Assembly: GCF_030272615.1 (NCBI RefSeq)
Contig: NC_081407.1
Location: forward strand, 380,143,179 to 380,207,178
Reading direction: 5' to 3'
Origin: Cryptomeria japonica
Taxonomy: Eukaryota > Streptophyta > Pinopsida > Cupressales > Cupressaceae
DNA length: 64,000 nucleotides
Below the pieces are notes generated by a model. The model saw only the letters and a program-made list of their open reading frames with translations. It made no database searches and was not told where the DNA came from. Of the stretch, positions 10,311-20,992 are shown one piece after another. Within the stretch, counting starts at the first letter, position 1. Each line of letters begins with the position of its first letter. The position numbers and the translations under genes were made by a program.

Positions 10311-10637
10311 CATACAAGCGCAAAACTTGAAACTGTATATAATAAGGAGACAAACTAAAAGCATGAGATGAAGGAGTGGAATATGTAACTGTGATGTGAT
10401 TGAAAACTGGATATGCTAATATTTTATTAGATACAAAACAATTTTATCATTGAATATCTTTCAACAAAATGCAAATGCTACTATGTGTGCCTATATAAAT
10501 ATATATACAGAGATAGATCATTGAAATGAAACCCTCAATGCCATTGAGATAAATGATGAAAAAACAAATCAATTTCCACAGGTACCAATGAGTACAAATC
10601 CATCATTGAACATCTTTGAACAAAATAAAATGGTGCT

Positions 10638-10639
<2 letters not shown>

Positions 10640-10706
<67 letters not shown>
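10640..10706. repeat. (AT)n microsatellite
   Basis: An almost perfect TA dinucleotide run of about 65 bases followed by ACACACATATATATA. Confidence 0.95.
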
Positions 10707-10710
<4 letters not shown>

Positions 10711-10976
10711 ACACATATATATAATTAATTTTGCATTATAAACTGAGGAGACCATTTAACAACGCTTCCATAAAATGAAATGATAAATAATGAAGGGGTT
10801 TCGAAGAAAACAAAGAGATAATCAATTTTTTTGCCATTCTCTGTGAGGATTTCAATATTATTATACTGTAAGGATTTCAGCATTATTAAACTGTAACTGA
10901 GCATTACAAAAAAATCAGGATTTCGACATTATCATACTGTAAGGATTACAAAAAATCATCAATAGGCAAATCATCG

Positions 10977-12310
10977 AATAATTATAAACAATAATCAATT
11001 TTTTTTGCATTCTTTGTAATTATTTGGCATTATAAACAAAGAGAACCATTTAACAAACCACCCATAAAATAAAATGATAAATAAAGAAGCCTTTTGAATA
11101 ATTATGAACAATAATCTTTTTTTTTTGCATTCTCTATAATTATTTTGGTATTATAAACAGAGAGACACCATTTAACAACCCACCCATAAAAAAAATGATA
11201 AATAATGAAGGTGTTTCGAATAATTATCAACAATAATCAATTTTTTTGCATTCTCTGTAGTTATTTTGGCATTATAAATAGAGAGACACCATTGAACAGA
11301 CCACCCATAAAAAAAAATGATAAATAAAGAAGGGCTTTCGAATAATTATGAACAATAATCTTTTTTTTTTGCATTCTCTGTAATTATTTTGGCATTATAA
11401 ACAGAGAGACGCCATTTAACAACCAACCCATAAAAAAAATGATAAATAATGAAGGGGTTTCGAATAATTATCAACAATAATCAATTTTTTTTGCACTCTG
11501 TAATTATTTTGGCATAATAAACAAAGAGACACCATTGAACGACGCGCCCATAAAATAAAATGATAAATAATGAAGGGGTATCAAATAATTATGAACAATA
11601 ATCAATTATTTTTGCACTCTCTATAATTATTTTGGCATTGTAAACATAGAGACACCATTGAACGACGCACCCATAAAATAAAATGATAAATAAGAATGGG
11701 GTGTCAAATAATTATGAACAATAATCAAATTTTTTTGCTCTCTATGTAATTGTTTTGGCATTATAAACAAAGAGTCACCATTGAACAACACACCCATAAA
11801 ATAAAATGATAAATAATGAAGGGGTATCAAATAATTATGAACAATAATCAATTTTTTTTGCACTCTCTGCAATTATATTGGCATTATAAACAGAGATATA
11901 ATTTAACAATGCACCCATAATATGAAATCATAAATAATGAAATGGTTTCGAATAAATATGAACAATAATCAATTTTTTTTACATTCTCTGTAACTATTCT
12001 GGCATTATAAACAGAGAGACACCATTGAACAACACACCCATAAAATAAAATGATAAATAATGAAGGGATATCGAATAATTATGAACAATAATTAATTTTT
12101 TTGCACTCTCTGCAACTATATTGACATTATAAACAAAGGGACACAATTTAACAACACACCCATAATATGAAATCATAAATAATGAAAGGGTTTCAAATAA
12201 ATACGAACAACAATCATTTTTTTTTACATTCTCTGTATCTATTTTGGCATTGTACATAGAGAGACACCATTTAACAACTCACCCATTAAGGGAAATGAAA
12301 ATAATAAAGG
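10977..12310. repeat. Tandem satellite array, ~122-bp unit, 11 copies
   Basis: Unit starts (AATAATTAT.AACAATAATC) recur at about 10977, 11097, 11218, 11340, 11462, 11583, 11707, 11829, 11951, 12075 and 12197, a mean spacing of 122 bp. Each unit carries GCATTCTCTGTAATTATTTT, GGCATTATAAACA and ACCCATAAAATAAAATGATA. Units differ by point changes and small indels in T runs. The flanks (about 10795-10900 and 12300-12400) are themselves a direct repeat. Minus-strand frames across it are repeat translations. Confidence 0.92.
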
Positions 12311-12514
12311 GTTGCCGAAGAAAACAAAGAGACAATCATTTTTTTGCCATTCTCTGTGAGGATTTTGACATTATTAAACTGTAACAGACCATTGAAATGA
12401 AACCCTAACCCGCATACAAAGAAATAATCAATAGGCAAAGCATAATGCAGCTACGAAGGAGCTAAACCATCATTGGACATCCAAAAAGCATGAAGGAAGT
12501 GCAGTGACAGTTAC

Positions 12515-12610
12515 CTCAAGCTGAAGCAAGGCATTGCAGAGATGGAGCCGATGGAGCCGAAGCATTTGTAGAGCAAAAACGGTGGGGAGAAACCACGGTG
12601 GAGAAACCAT
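12515..12610 (-). CDS. Weak first-exon candidate, unknown gene
   Basis: On the minus strand an ATG at 12610 opens a 32-codon frame (MVSPPWFLPTVFALQ...) that runs without a stop to CTTGAG followed by GTAACTG, a good 5' splice site. Another ATG at 12647 gives a frame rich in Ser, Arg and Ala that resembles an organelle presequence, but it stops two bases before the splice site. A CACGTG G-box at 12689-12694 lies just upstream. Either this is the start of a minus-strand gene or a decayed remnant of one. The support is circumstantial. Confidence 0.22.
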
Positions 12611-12686
12611 AGCGGGAGACAACATTTTGTCCTTGACAAAACATCATTTTCCCTAATTTTTTAGGGCATAGGTAGCAGTAATTTGC

Positions 12687-12696
12687 GCCACGTGGC
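12687..12696. promoter_or_regulatory. G-box palindrome GCCACGTGGC
   Basis: A perfect 10-bp G-box, the target of plant bZIP and bHLH factors, lies about 40 bp upstream of the minus-strand ATG candidate at 12647 and about 410 bp upstream of the plus-strand ORF at 13109. A single motif of this kind is weak evidence. Confidence 0.4.
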
Positions 12697-13108
12697 ACTA
12701 TTTTTAGTACGCGGGAAGGTAGACATGGGTGGTCAATGATTTAGTTGACCACCCATTTAAAACTTATTAATATTCAAATTTTTTATTTTTAATTCATTAC
12801 ATATTATAGAAAAGTTTTTTTGTCGTTTTAAAAATGTGATAAACATATTATTTATTAGGCATTTAATAAACATCTATTGGCATTTTTTCATATGTGGGTA
12901 TTGACGCAAAAGAGGTCAAGTATCGGTCATCACTTCGAAATGACCACTTTTTAACCTTTCGATGCATAACGAACCATAGAAATCAGATCGTTACTACCCA
13001 GAAGCCAGATCAATAGCTATAAGCGGTTAAGTCGCATATGATGACAACCAAAAAACAAAATCGAAATTCGATGTATCATTTAAGACCTATAGTTGCGCAA
13101 AGTTAGCT

Positions 13109-13240
13109 ATGACGGCTATTGGTGCTCTTCCCCTAGAGGTTAGTGTTTTCAGTATTAAGAAACAACTTTGTGCACTTCCAAATTTCCAGTTTAAAGAGTT
13201 ATTGCCACATCTACAGTCAAATTGGAAGAGCGAACCTTGA
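13109..13240 (+). CDS. Small ORF, 43 codons, unknown
   Basis: ATG at 13109 opens 43 codons, MTAIGALPLEVSVFSIKKQL then a basic/aromatic tail ending WKSEP, before TGA at 13238. Codon choice looks protein-like but there is no recognisable domain. The next 500 bp resemble a 3' untranslated region. It could be a terminal exon, a decayed gene fragment or chance. Confidence 0.2.
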   Translation: MTAIGALPLEVSVFSIKKQLCALPNFQFKELLPHLQSNWKSEP

Positions 13241-13728
13241 AGGGAAAGGAAATATTATTGTGAAGGATGGTTAATTGTTGGTCGTACTTGTTGTTAGGAA
13301 TTCGTACTGCACATATTCTTGGTTGTACTTATACTACACATATTATTGGTCATACTTTCTATATTCTAGACTGCAAATTCTTCCTGGGACATCTTCCTTC
13401 TTTATTAGCTTTGGCATGTGAGATGGGATACGTGTGTGCTAAGATTGCTACCAATTTGTGGAGCTGAGAATCACCTCAGACTTATCGTTGTCTGATAAAT
13501 CACACAGACACCCCTGTTGTTGATGCAAACTGTGTTTTCTGGGAGTTGTGATTAGGGTTCCAATCCCTCATTTGTTGTGTTTGGTCTGAGAAACAACATT
13601 ATTATGTTAGCAACAGTCACTAGGAATGTCAAGATTTATTTGTAATGAAATCTCAAGTAGAACTGGGATTTATGTGTAATGGTTTGAAAATTAGAACTAT
13701 GGGTAATTTGTGGGAAAATAATATTGTT
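13241..13728. other. Non-coding stretch between small ORF and LINE 3' end
   Basis: I see no supported gene. A 66-codon plus-strand frame at 13267-13467 has low-complexity composition (repeated Cys, His, Tyr, Ile) and no recognisable motif. The poly-T at about 13729 marks the LINE tail. Confidence 0.5.
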
Positions 13729-14252
13729 TTTTTTTCAATAAAAGTGGATTATTCCACTAAACGTTTTTATTAATATTTTTTATTTTTACACAGGATTCAA
13801 AGAGCATACCAGAGGAAAGAACCCTGGGAAGAAAACCTTTGGTCACAACTCATAAAATAAACCTATAATATCTAACGGATCAATTTATACACCCCGCCCA
13901 AAACCACATACAAAATGCGGTTACAACACATATAATATCAGTTTTGCATAGAGCCCATATGACAATTTTCCATAAAAAACCATCGGATAATTTTCAAATG
14001 TAGACTCCATAGCTGCTATCAATGGAAGAAGACAAAATTTTGCAAAGCCCTGTGCCAAATCCCATGAGCCAAAAACCTTCCTGCCAAAAAAGAAAGTATC
14101 AAAAAACCTTTGGAAAAATACTATTATATCAAATACCATGACCTCGAACTCTTCTCCAGACAACGAACATGAATACTTGAAATGAAAGGGGAAAGCGTTA
14201 ATAATTCTCATCATAAAATTTTACATCGATGTTACTCAAGAAAATCATATGG

Positions 14253-17200
14253 CTATTGTTGCAAACCTTCCCATACCCTAGAAGGAATTTCCTCAAAACC
14301 CACCTCTCGCTGATTAGCATTGCTATCAATGGCTAAATTTGCCAAATAATCTGCAATCTTATTAACTTCTCTGTAACAATGGGATACCAAGAAAGATTCA
14401 AACAATTCTAATTTTTGTAAAATGGGATCAAGTATATACTGCAAATTCCAACAATTAGATTTTTTTTTCATAAAACATTGAATAATCACCGTAGAATCAC
14501 CTTCAATTATTAAGTCCTTAATTCCCAAAGAGATTGCCATATCCAATCCAAAAGACAAAGCATGAAATTCCGCATAATTGTTAGTTTTAAAACCAATAGC
14601 ATGACACTTAGCTCAAATAAAATTTCCATTGTGATCATAAATTACCATGCCTGCCCCAGCTGGCCCAGGGTTACCATGAGAGGCCCCATCAAAATTCAGT
14701 TTAAAGTGCCCCTGCGAAGGAGGTTTCCATCTAGCAGAGCATCTCTTACCTATTGCATCATTATTTTTTAAAATTGAACCATGAGAGGGTAAAACTGACA
14801 GCAGCTTCCAAACTCTAGTAACTCTACTATCCCAGTGTGAAAAAGAAGTAAGATTTTCCAAATTCTTATAAATAAATGACAAAGCAACCTCAGAGATTGA
14901 AGACTCAATTTTTAATAGAACCTCAGACATAGGAGACCTTGTTTTTTTAAATATCTTGTTGTTTCTCTTTATCCAAACATTCCAAATCACAATAGATGGA
15001 GATATGATCCAAAGGCATGCATAAAAAGATGAGGCAAACATAAAGGGCCAAGAGCTAAAATGGGAAATGAGATCCTTACCAATAACAAAGGATATATTTA
15101 ACTTCTCAAACAACCACTGCCAACATTCATAAGCATAATCACAATGTAGGAACAGGTGTGAAGAAGATTCCAAATTTTTGTTACAAAGGACACAAGGGAA
15201 AACAACAGTAATACCAACCTGTCTAGTCTCATACCTGTAAGGACTCTATCCTGAACTGCCAACCAAGCAAAGGCTCCAGCTTTGGGAAGACAAGCCGAAT
15301 GCCAAAACAACTTATAAGGCCAAGAAGATAAATCTTTAGCAACCATAAGAGAGTTGTAACCATCTTTAACAGTGTACTTACCAGAAATATTCTTTGTCCA
15401 AATAAGTTCATCCTCAGAATCAGAAAGAAATACAATTCTATCCCCCAAAATCTTTTCAAAATCTAATTTCATGCTTTGATCAACATCTAAGAAATCAATC
15501 GACTTCCATCTAGCTAGCTTAAGGGGTCCAATAGTCACAATTTCAAAATAATCTACTACAAAAACACCCCAAAGGGAGGAAAGAACAATGATCAGAGGAG
15601 ACCAATCCCTAATATTCACCAAAGGTGTGCATCCATTCCATACTTCATCCCAGAATCTAACCTTTCTACCATTATGAACAATCCATGAGAGATGAGGCAA
15701 AATAACTGATCTACATTTACAAAGGAAATTCCAAATAGCAGAACCCGAAGGCAAATTTGAGACTTTAAAAATGTACTCTCTCGGTCCATTATTTAAATAT
15801 TTGGCAAACATAATCTGTGCCCATAAGGAGCTAGGCTTGTCATATAATTTCCAAACCAACTTAGCACCTAAGGCTAAATTTTGATTCTCTAGACTCCGAA
15901 TTCTTGTTCCCCCAAATTCCTTAGGCAAACATACCTTATCCCATGCAACTAAAGGGAGTTTCTTCTTGCCATCTTTATTATTGTTCCAAAGAAAATCTCT
16001 AAGAGTATCATGTAAACTAACAATGGCTGCTTTTGGAGACTTCAAAACAGACATGAGATATATGGGAAAAACATTCAAAACAGACTTGATGAGAACAATT
16101 TTACCCGCCAAAGTTAACCATCTATGATTCCATGAGAGAATTCTTTTAGAAATGACCGAAATAATCTTATCCCAAAAACCAATATTATCCTGTTTAACAA
16201 AGAAAGGAATCCCAATATAAGTACATGGAAGATTTCCAGTCTCAAATCCCCAAAAGGATTGTAACCTATGTTGAACCAGTTGTGATGTATTAAGGAAAAA
16301 AATCTTTGATTTATCACCATTCACTTTCTGACCAAAAAACGAGGCATAATTTTGTATTATTTCTTTAATCACTTTTGCCTCAACTAACGAAGCATGTCCA
16401 AATAATAGAGTATCATCTGCAAAGAGACAATGAGAAATACTTTGCGAAATATTCGGAATCCTTATACCTTTCCAAAGCCCCCCCACTTTAGCAGCCCTAA
16501 TAGCCTAACTAAAGGTTTCAGCTAGGAAAATAAACAAAAAGGGAGAAAGGGGATCTCCCTGTCTCAAACCCCTAGAGGAAGTGAAAAAACCACAAGGAGA
16601 ACCATTAATTAAAACTGAGAATCTTGCAGAAGAAATACATGCACGAATCCATTTGACCCAGGCCTTGGAAAAACCTAACTTCTCAAGAATAACACATAAA
16701 GCCCCCCACTCTACTCTATCATAAGTCTTCATCATGTCTAGTTTAAGTATCATGGTCGGGGTTCTTTGGGTGGAAATAGAATGCAGCACCTCATGTGCTA
16801 CAATTGCACCCTCTATCATCTCCCTTCCGGGAACAAAACCACCTTGCTCCAATGAAATGATCCTAGGTAGAACTTTTGCCAACCTAAGGGAAATTGCCTT
16901 CATAAATATCTTATACAAAGTGTTACATAAAGCAATGGGGCGAAAGTCAGCAAAAGTCTTAGTATCCTCTCTTTCAGGAATAATTACAATCATTGTAGTA
17001 TTAAGTTCTTTTAAAATGGACCAATTTCTCCTAGATTCCTCCAGAGCCAATAAAACATCATTTCCCACAAAATCCTAACATTTCTAAAAAAATAAAGGAG
17101 TAAAACCATCTGGTCTCGGGGCTTTATCTGGATTCATGGCAAAGACAGCACTCTTAACTTCTTCTAAGGAAAAGGGAGACATCAACATCTTATTGGCTTC

Positions 17201-18499
17201 CAAAGATACTAAAGGAGGAATATTAGATATAATATCATTGCTGAGATTTCCATTTTCCGAAGATAATAATGACTTAAAAAACCTAACTGCCTCTGAAGCA
17301 ATGTCCTCTGGCTCTGTCAATAAATTCCCATTCTAACACTGAATACAAGATATCCTATTCTTACATCTTTTAATCTTATTTGAAGAATGAAAAAAATTTG
17401 TGTTCCTGTCACCATCTGAAAGCCATAACTCTCTAGATTTCTGTCTCCAATAGATTTCCTCTCTAGCTAACACCTCCTCAAGTTGTAATTTTAGTGACTT
17501 CAATTCATCAAAAACTTGTGGCACCATACCATGTTGAAGCACATGAGTATTAAAACACTCAATCGTATCTTGAATCCTTTGTTTCTCCTAAAAAATATTC
17601 TTAAAATGAGAGATATTTCACTCCCTAATATTCAATTTCAAATAACTTAACTTCTTAGCAATCTGAAACATACGAGACCCAGAACAAAAAGGAGCAGAAT
17701 TCCACCATTTCATAAGCAGAGGCAAAAAGGAAGAATCCCTAAACCACATGGGCTCAAATTTAAATGGAGACTTAAAAGGAGCCTTATCCTCAATAACTAA
17801 AAGGGAAATTGGAAAATGATCAGAACCTGATATCGGTAGAATAGAGGAAAAGAATTCAAAATCTGAATCAATCCAATTCTCAGATAACAAAATCCAATCT
17901 AATCTCTCAACAATCTGAGAAAAATCCCTTCTCATGTTTGTCCATGTGATAACCCCATTCTGAGACTTACAATCAAAAAGGCTCATATCAGAAATGAAAT
18001 CCCCAAAGTCATCCTTAATCCTTTTATTAGGGAAAACACCTCCTCTTTTCTCATCTAAATCGGTGATAGCATTAAAATCACCCCCGAAGATAATAAAGGA
18101 ACCATGTTTTAAGGGAGAAGAAATCCTCTTTAATTCACCCCATAACTTACTCTTCCCTTGAATTCTTGACGGAGCATAAATGTTAAAAAGCCAGAATTTA
18201 ACCTTTGAAATCTTGCTTATAACTAAAGTCAATATCCAATTTGTAGCAGATGCCACTAACTATACCTCAATATTATAATTATTCCAAAGCAATGTCAAAC
18301 CTCCTGAAGCACCACAAGCCAGAGATTAAAGAAAATTCCACCGTCTCCAAGATGAAAAAACCAAATCAGCAGACTCCTTTGACAACTTTGTTTCTTGCAA
18401 CATAAAAATATCACACTTAATTAAGTCCATTTGGGACTTAATTAAGTGTCTCTTGTTAGGGGCATTTAAGCCCCTAACATTCCAAGAAATAATTCTCAT
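14253..18499 (-). pseudogene. LINE ORF2: endonuclease, reverse transcriptase, RNase H
   Basis: ATG at 18499 starts MRIISWNVRGLN and LQETKL, the APE-type endonuclease signature. IIFGGDFNAITD and the SGSDHFPISL motif follow (about 17800-18110). RT begins with the NPDKAPRPDGFTPLFF block (about 17084-17150). It continues with [37 protein letters not shown] and the active site CLFADDTLLFG (about 16399-16435). A zinc-knuckle-like region (LHCDYAYECWQWLF, about 15100-15150) precedes RNase H, with FDGASHGNPGPAGAG (about 14640-14700) and YREVNKIADYLANLA. Breaks occur near 18350, 18270, 17590, 17335, 17080, 16504, 15150 and 14613. The enzyme would nick DNA and copy LINE RNA at the target site. Confidence 0.93.
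18413..18449. repeat. Perfect 16-bp inverted repeat inside LINE ORF2 start
   Basis: ACACTTAATTAAGTCC at 18413-18428 is followed after 5 bases by its exact inverse at 18434-18449. It lies in the endonuclease coding region, where it encodes HLIKS..DLIKCD, so it may be a chance product of a repeated peptide motif. Confidence 0.85.
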
Positions 18500-18535
18500 T
18501 GTCCTCGAGGGGAGGCCAAAGCTCCCCTCTCCCCA

Positions 18536-18596
18536 TTAATCGGAGAATTTTTGCTTTCCCCAAAGCAACCTTGCAAATTTGAGTTTATCATACATT
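18536..18596 (-). pseudogene. LINE ORF1, C-terminal remnant
   Basis: On the minus strand, a short frame reading YDKLKFARLLWGKQKFSD ends in TAA at 18536-18538, 36 bases before the ORF2 ATG. Position and spacing fit the end of ORF1, the nucleic-acid-binding chaperone of L1 elements. The rest of ORF1 is missing. Confidence 0.5.
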
Positions 18597-18599
18597 TAG

Positions 18600-18781
18600 A
18601 AGTTGCAATCTTGTTTTGCATTTTCTCTTAATATATGAATGAAATTATATGCATTAACTCTACACGTGAGCATTCAAACAAACATCAAAAATTCCAGCTC
18701 AAGCTTGGGTGCCAACTATTTGACAAAATTACTCGTAGGGGAATTTTTTTTAAAACGTTGCAAACTAGGGTGGAAACTACA
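18600..18781 (+). repeat. Right end of a 5' LTR
   Basis: This piece ends in CTACA at 18781, one base before a PBS, so it should be the 3' part of the 5' LTR of the element that follows. Its left part is absent where the LINE begins. I found no clear second copy of this end downstream. Confidence 0.55.
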
Positions 18782-18782
18782 G

Positions 18783-18794
18783 TGGTATCAGAGC
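18783..18794 (+). promoter_or_regulatory. Primer-binding site, tRNA-iMet type
   Basis: TGGTATCAGAGC follows the LTR end by one base, 55 bp before the ATG of the PDS5-like frame. Confidence 0.85.
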
Positions 18795-18848
18795 TAAAGT
18801 TCCTGGCAGCCTTTGGGTGATTTAGGAAGCTGGATTTCAATCTAAACC

Positions 18849-19560
18849 ATGGCAATAGAAGATAGGAAACAATTGGCAAGATCACTCTATGAAGTAGGTA
18901 GCAACCTTAGTAATCAATTCCAATCAAGGGATGATATCTTGAACACACTTAAAAGTGTAGAATAATGTTTGATCCTTGTTGGGTAGTCACCTTGTGAAGT
19001 GATAGCTATCTCCTATAGTGTTCTCTTTGAATCAACACAAGTGGTTGAGATATCCAGGTGATGAGATTAAGTTGGTGGTTACTTCTTGCTTATCTAATAT
19101 CATGAGGATTAACACCTCTAGTACCTTATGATGATGACACAATGAAAGAGGTAATGCAACTGGTTGTGGATAGCTTCCAAGATTTTGGCGATATTAAAAA
19201 ACCCCATTTTCTAAAAAGAGTCGCCATACCACAAACATTTGCAGGAATCAGATTGAGTAATCTCATTATAGACTTGGAGTTGCAGGATTTAATGTACAAA
19301 ATGTTTCACCATTTCCTTGCTTTAATCAGGGAAGATCATGATAATGATGTTAATTGCAGCAATACAAACCACTATGGTTTTGTCCATTAATGAGAGCTAC
19401 AATGTACCTAAGTCTTTGTTCTCTATCCTATCACCTAACTAGAAGAAGGGAATTCTTGGACTCCTATCAGTAAAAGAGGGATTGGTTAGAAGGGTGATAT
19501 TTTGTTGTGCAGAGAAATTGAAACCTTTCTTGGATAAAGAGAAATCAAAAGTTAATGCAA
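18849..19560 (+). pseudogene. PDS5: Captured PDS5 (cohesin-associated protein) N-terminal region
   Basis: ATG at 18849, in a good context (CCATGG), opens MAIEDRKQLARSLYEVGSNL, matching the plant PDS5 N-terminus (a RQ/L-L-EVGS-L pattern). The next conserved blocks are SCLSNIMRINT, PYDDDTMKEVMQLVVDSFQD (19129-19188), IIDLELQDLMYKMFHHFLAL and SLFSILSPN..KKG..GLLSV, then a CAEKLKPFL block near 19510-19535. PDS5 is a HEAT-repeat regulator of sister-chromatid cohesion. The fragment covers roughly the first 250 residues and crosses several positions where plant PDS5 genes have introns, so it derives from processed RNA. Stops at about 18960, 18984 and 19066 and frameshifts near 19125 and 19350 inactivate it. 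Confidence 0.85.
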
Positions 19561-20992
19561 AGGACTTCTTCAATGACAAAATTCAAAAAGTGAGCAAGAA
19601 TGAATTGAGGAGGTAGAATATGTGCTTCTCCTGTAACAAGGATTGGAAGCCTAATCACCAATGTGCAAGTGGATTTAAGATGGAAATATGTAAGGAAGAG
19701 TGTCCAAGTGTTACCAGTATTCCTATGCCATTTTTCTTGGAAATTCAGAAAGAGGAAATTATGGCTGAAGTTAATTCTCCTTGTGTTTCTACCAGCACAG
19801 AAGAATTTTAGGTGAATGAGGATTCCAACACAAATTTGCTTCAAAATTATCAGTTGAACAAAGAAGTTGATTTTAAGGTTAAAGTTGACTCCCCATCTAC
19901 TAGTGAAGAAAAGAACATTCAATCTAAAGATTTTGTAGTCAAAGAAGTAATGTCCAATGATGAAGAGGATTGGTTCCAGCATAATGAATCAGTTGTTGCT
20001 ATAAGTAAAAGTTGCATGGGCCTCTTGGTGGGTAATTTAGAAATCATTCTTGACAATTCTGGAAAGGTAATGGCTTCTTTTGGTGATTTTGTGACTCGTG
20101 TTATTGCTGCCCCACTTTCTCTACATGAAAAGATTGGTCCAAATGTTTATGATGGTGATTCTATGCTTGATTCTAATGTTGCCTTAGTTCTAAATCAACA
20201 AGAGTGTGAAGAAGATATCATATAAGAAGTTTTATATGAGATCCAAATCCGTCACAATAAATCAACTATTTTAAAATATGAATCTAATGTTGTTAAGTCA
20301 CACAAACTGGAGAACCAATTGAAGGTCAATGAAGATAAGATAGTTGTAGCGTTAACACATTTTGATGACATGCACAAGTTGGTTGAAGGTCACCTTTGGA
20401 AGGGACTACTTGACGGTAGAGAAAAAAGGAGTAAAGATGAATCTACTCAAGCTAATTTGCAAGTAATCAAAGAAGGTATAGAGACTATGAAGTCAAATTA
20501 TTTGCACTTACTTTCAGATTGTGATCACCTCCTTAATCTCACAGAATTTATTCATAATCATTATATAGGAAAGAAGAAAAGGTTGACAATCTCACCTATG
20601 AGATTGTGGTTACTAAGGACACCTTGGAAGCTACTCAAGAGGCTCTACAAATAGCAGGAAATCAGATTAACAAACTTAATTTAGAGCTGAGTTTGGCACA
20701 ATCTCAATAAAAAAATCAGTCTTCTATGATAGCCACATTAGAGAGGACAACCACCATTGATGAGTAATCGATGTTTGAAGAAGAATTGATTGAACGTTAT
20801 GAAGATTCTATAAAGGAATTTATATTAAATGTTGATTTGTTGATGGTGAAGAACAGTCCTTGTGCACTTGTTTGTCATAAGGTGTCAACTATGAATTTTC
20901 AGGTTGACATGGATTTGGATATGCATATACTCAACATTGCAAACCTAAGCATGAGGATGTCTTTATTGTTTCAAGTTTCTGACAAGGTATGA
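19560..20992 (+). pseudogene. gag zinc-knuckle and coiled-coil frame of the PDS5-carrying element
   Basis: After the PDS5 part the frame has KVSKNELRR then CFSCNKDWKPNHQC, a CCHC knuckle of the type at the end of Ty3/gypsy Gag. From 19620 the same frame stays open to 20654 apart from TAG at 19809 and TAA at 20223. It is acidic and polar, with no protease, RT or integrase signature. A frameshift near 20580 moves a helical, heptad-like segment (TKDTLEATQEALQIAGNQIN) to another frame, which continues to a stop at about 20990. I do not recognise the long middle part; it could be a further captured host sequence or a divergent gag. Confidence 0.55.

Larger units (their letters stand above)
13729..18600 (-). 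mobile_element. Plant L1-type LINE with C-terminal RNase H
   Basis: A minus-strand non-LTR retrotransposon. Its poly(A) tail appears as the T run at 13729-13737, next to a reversed AATAAA-like sequence. ORF2 runs from 18499 to 14253, and only the last ~20 codons of ORF1 remain (18536-18596). The 5' end is therefore truncated, as usual for LINEs, or was cut by the retrotransposon that follows. At least eight stops or frameshifts break ORF2. A clear target-site duplication was not found by eye. Confidence 0.93.

Noticed and set aside
11627-12257. Minus-strand frames with repeated KLIIVHNY..SFYFMGV units
   Set aside because: They come from the 122-bp satellite read in one frame and vary with indels.
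10977-12310. CRISPR-like array
   Set aside because: Units are contiguous with no unique spacers of constant length, and the genome is a plant nuclear one.
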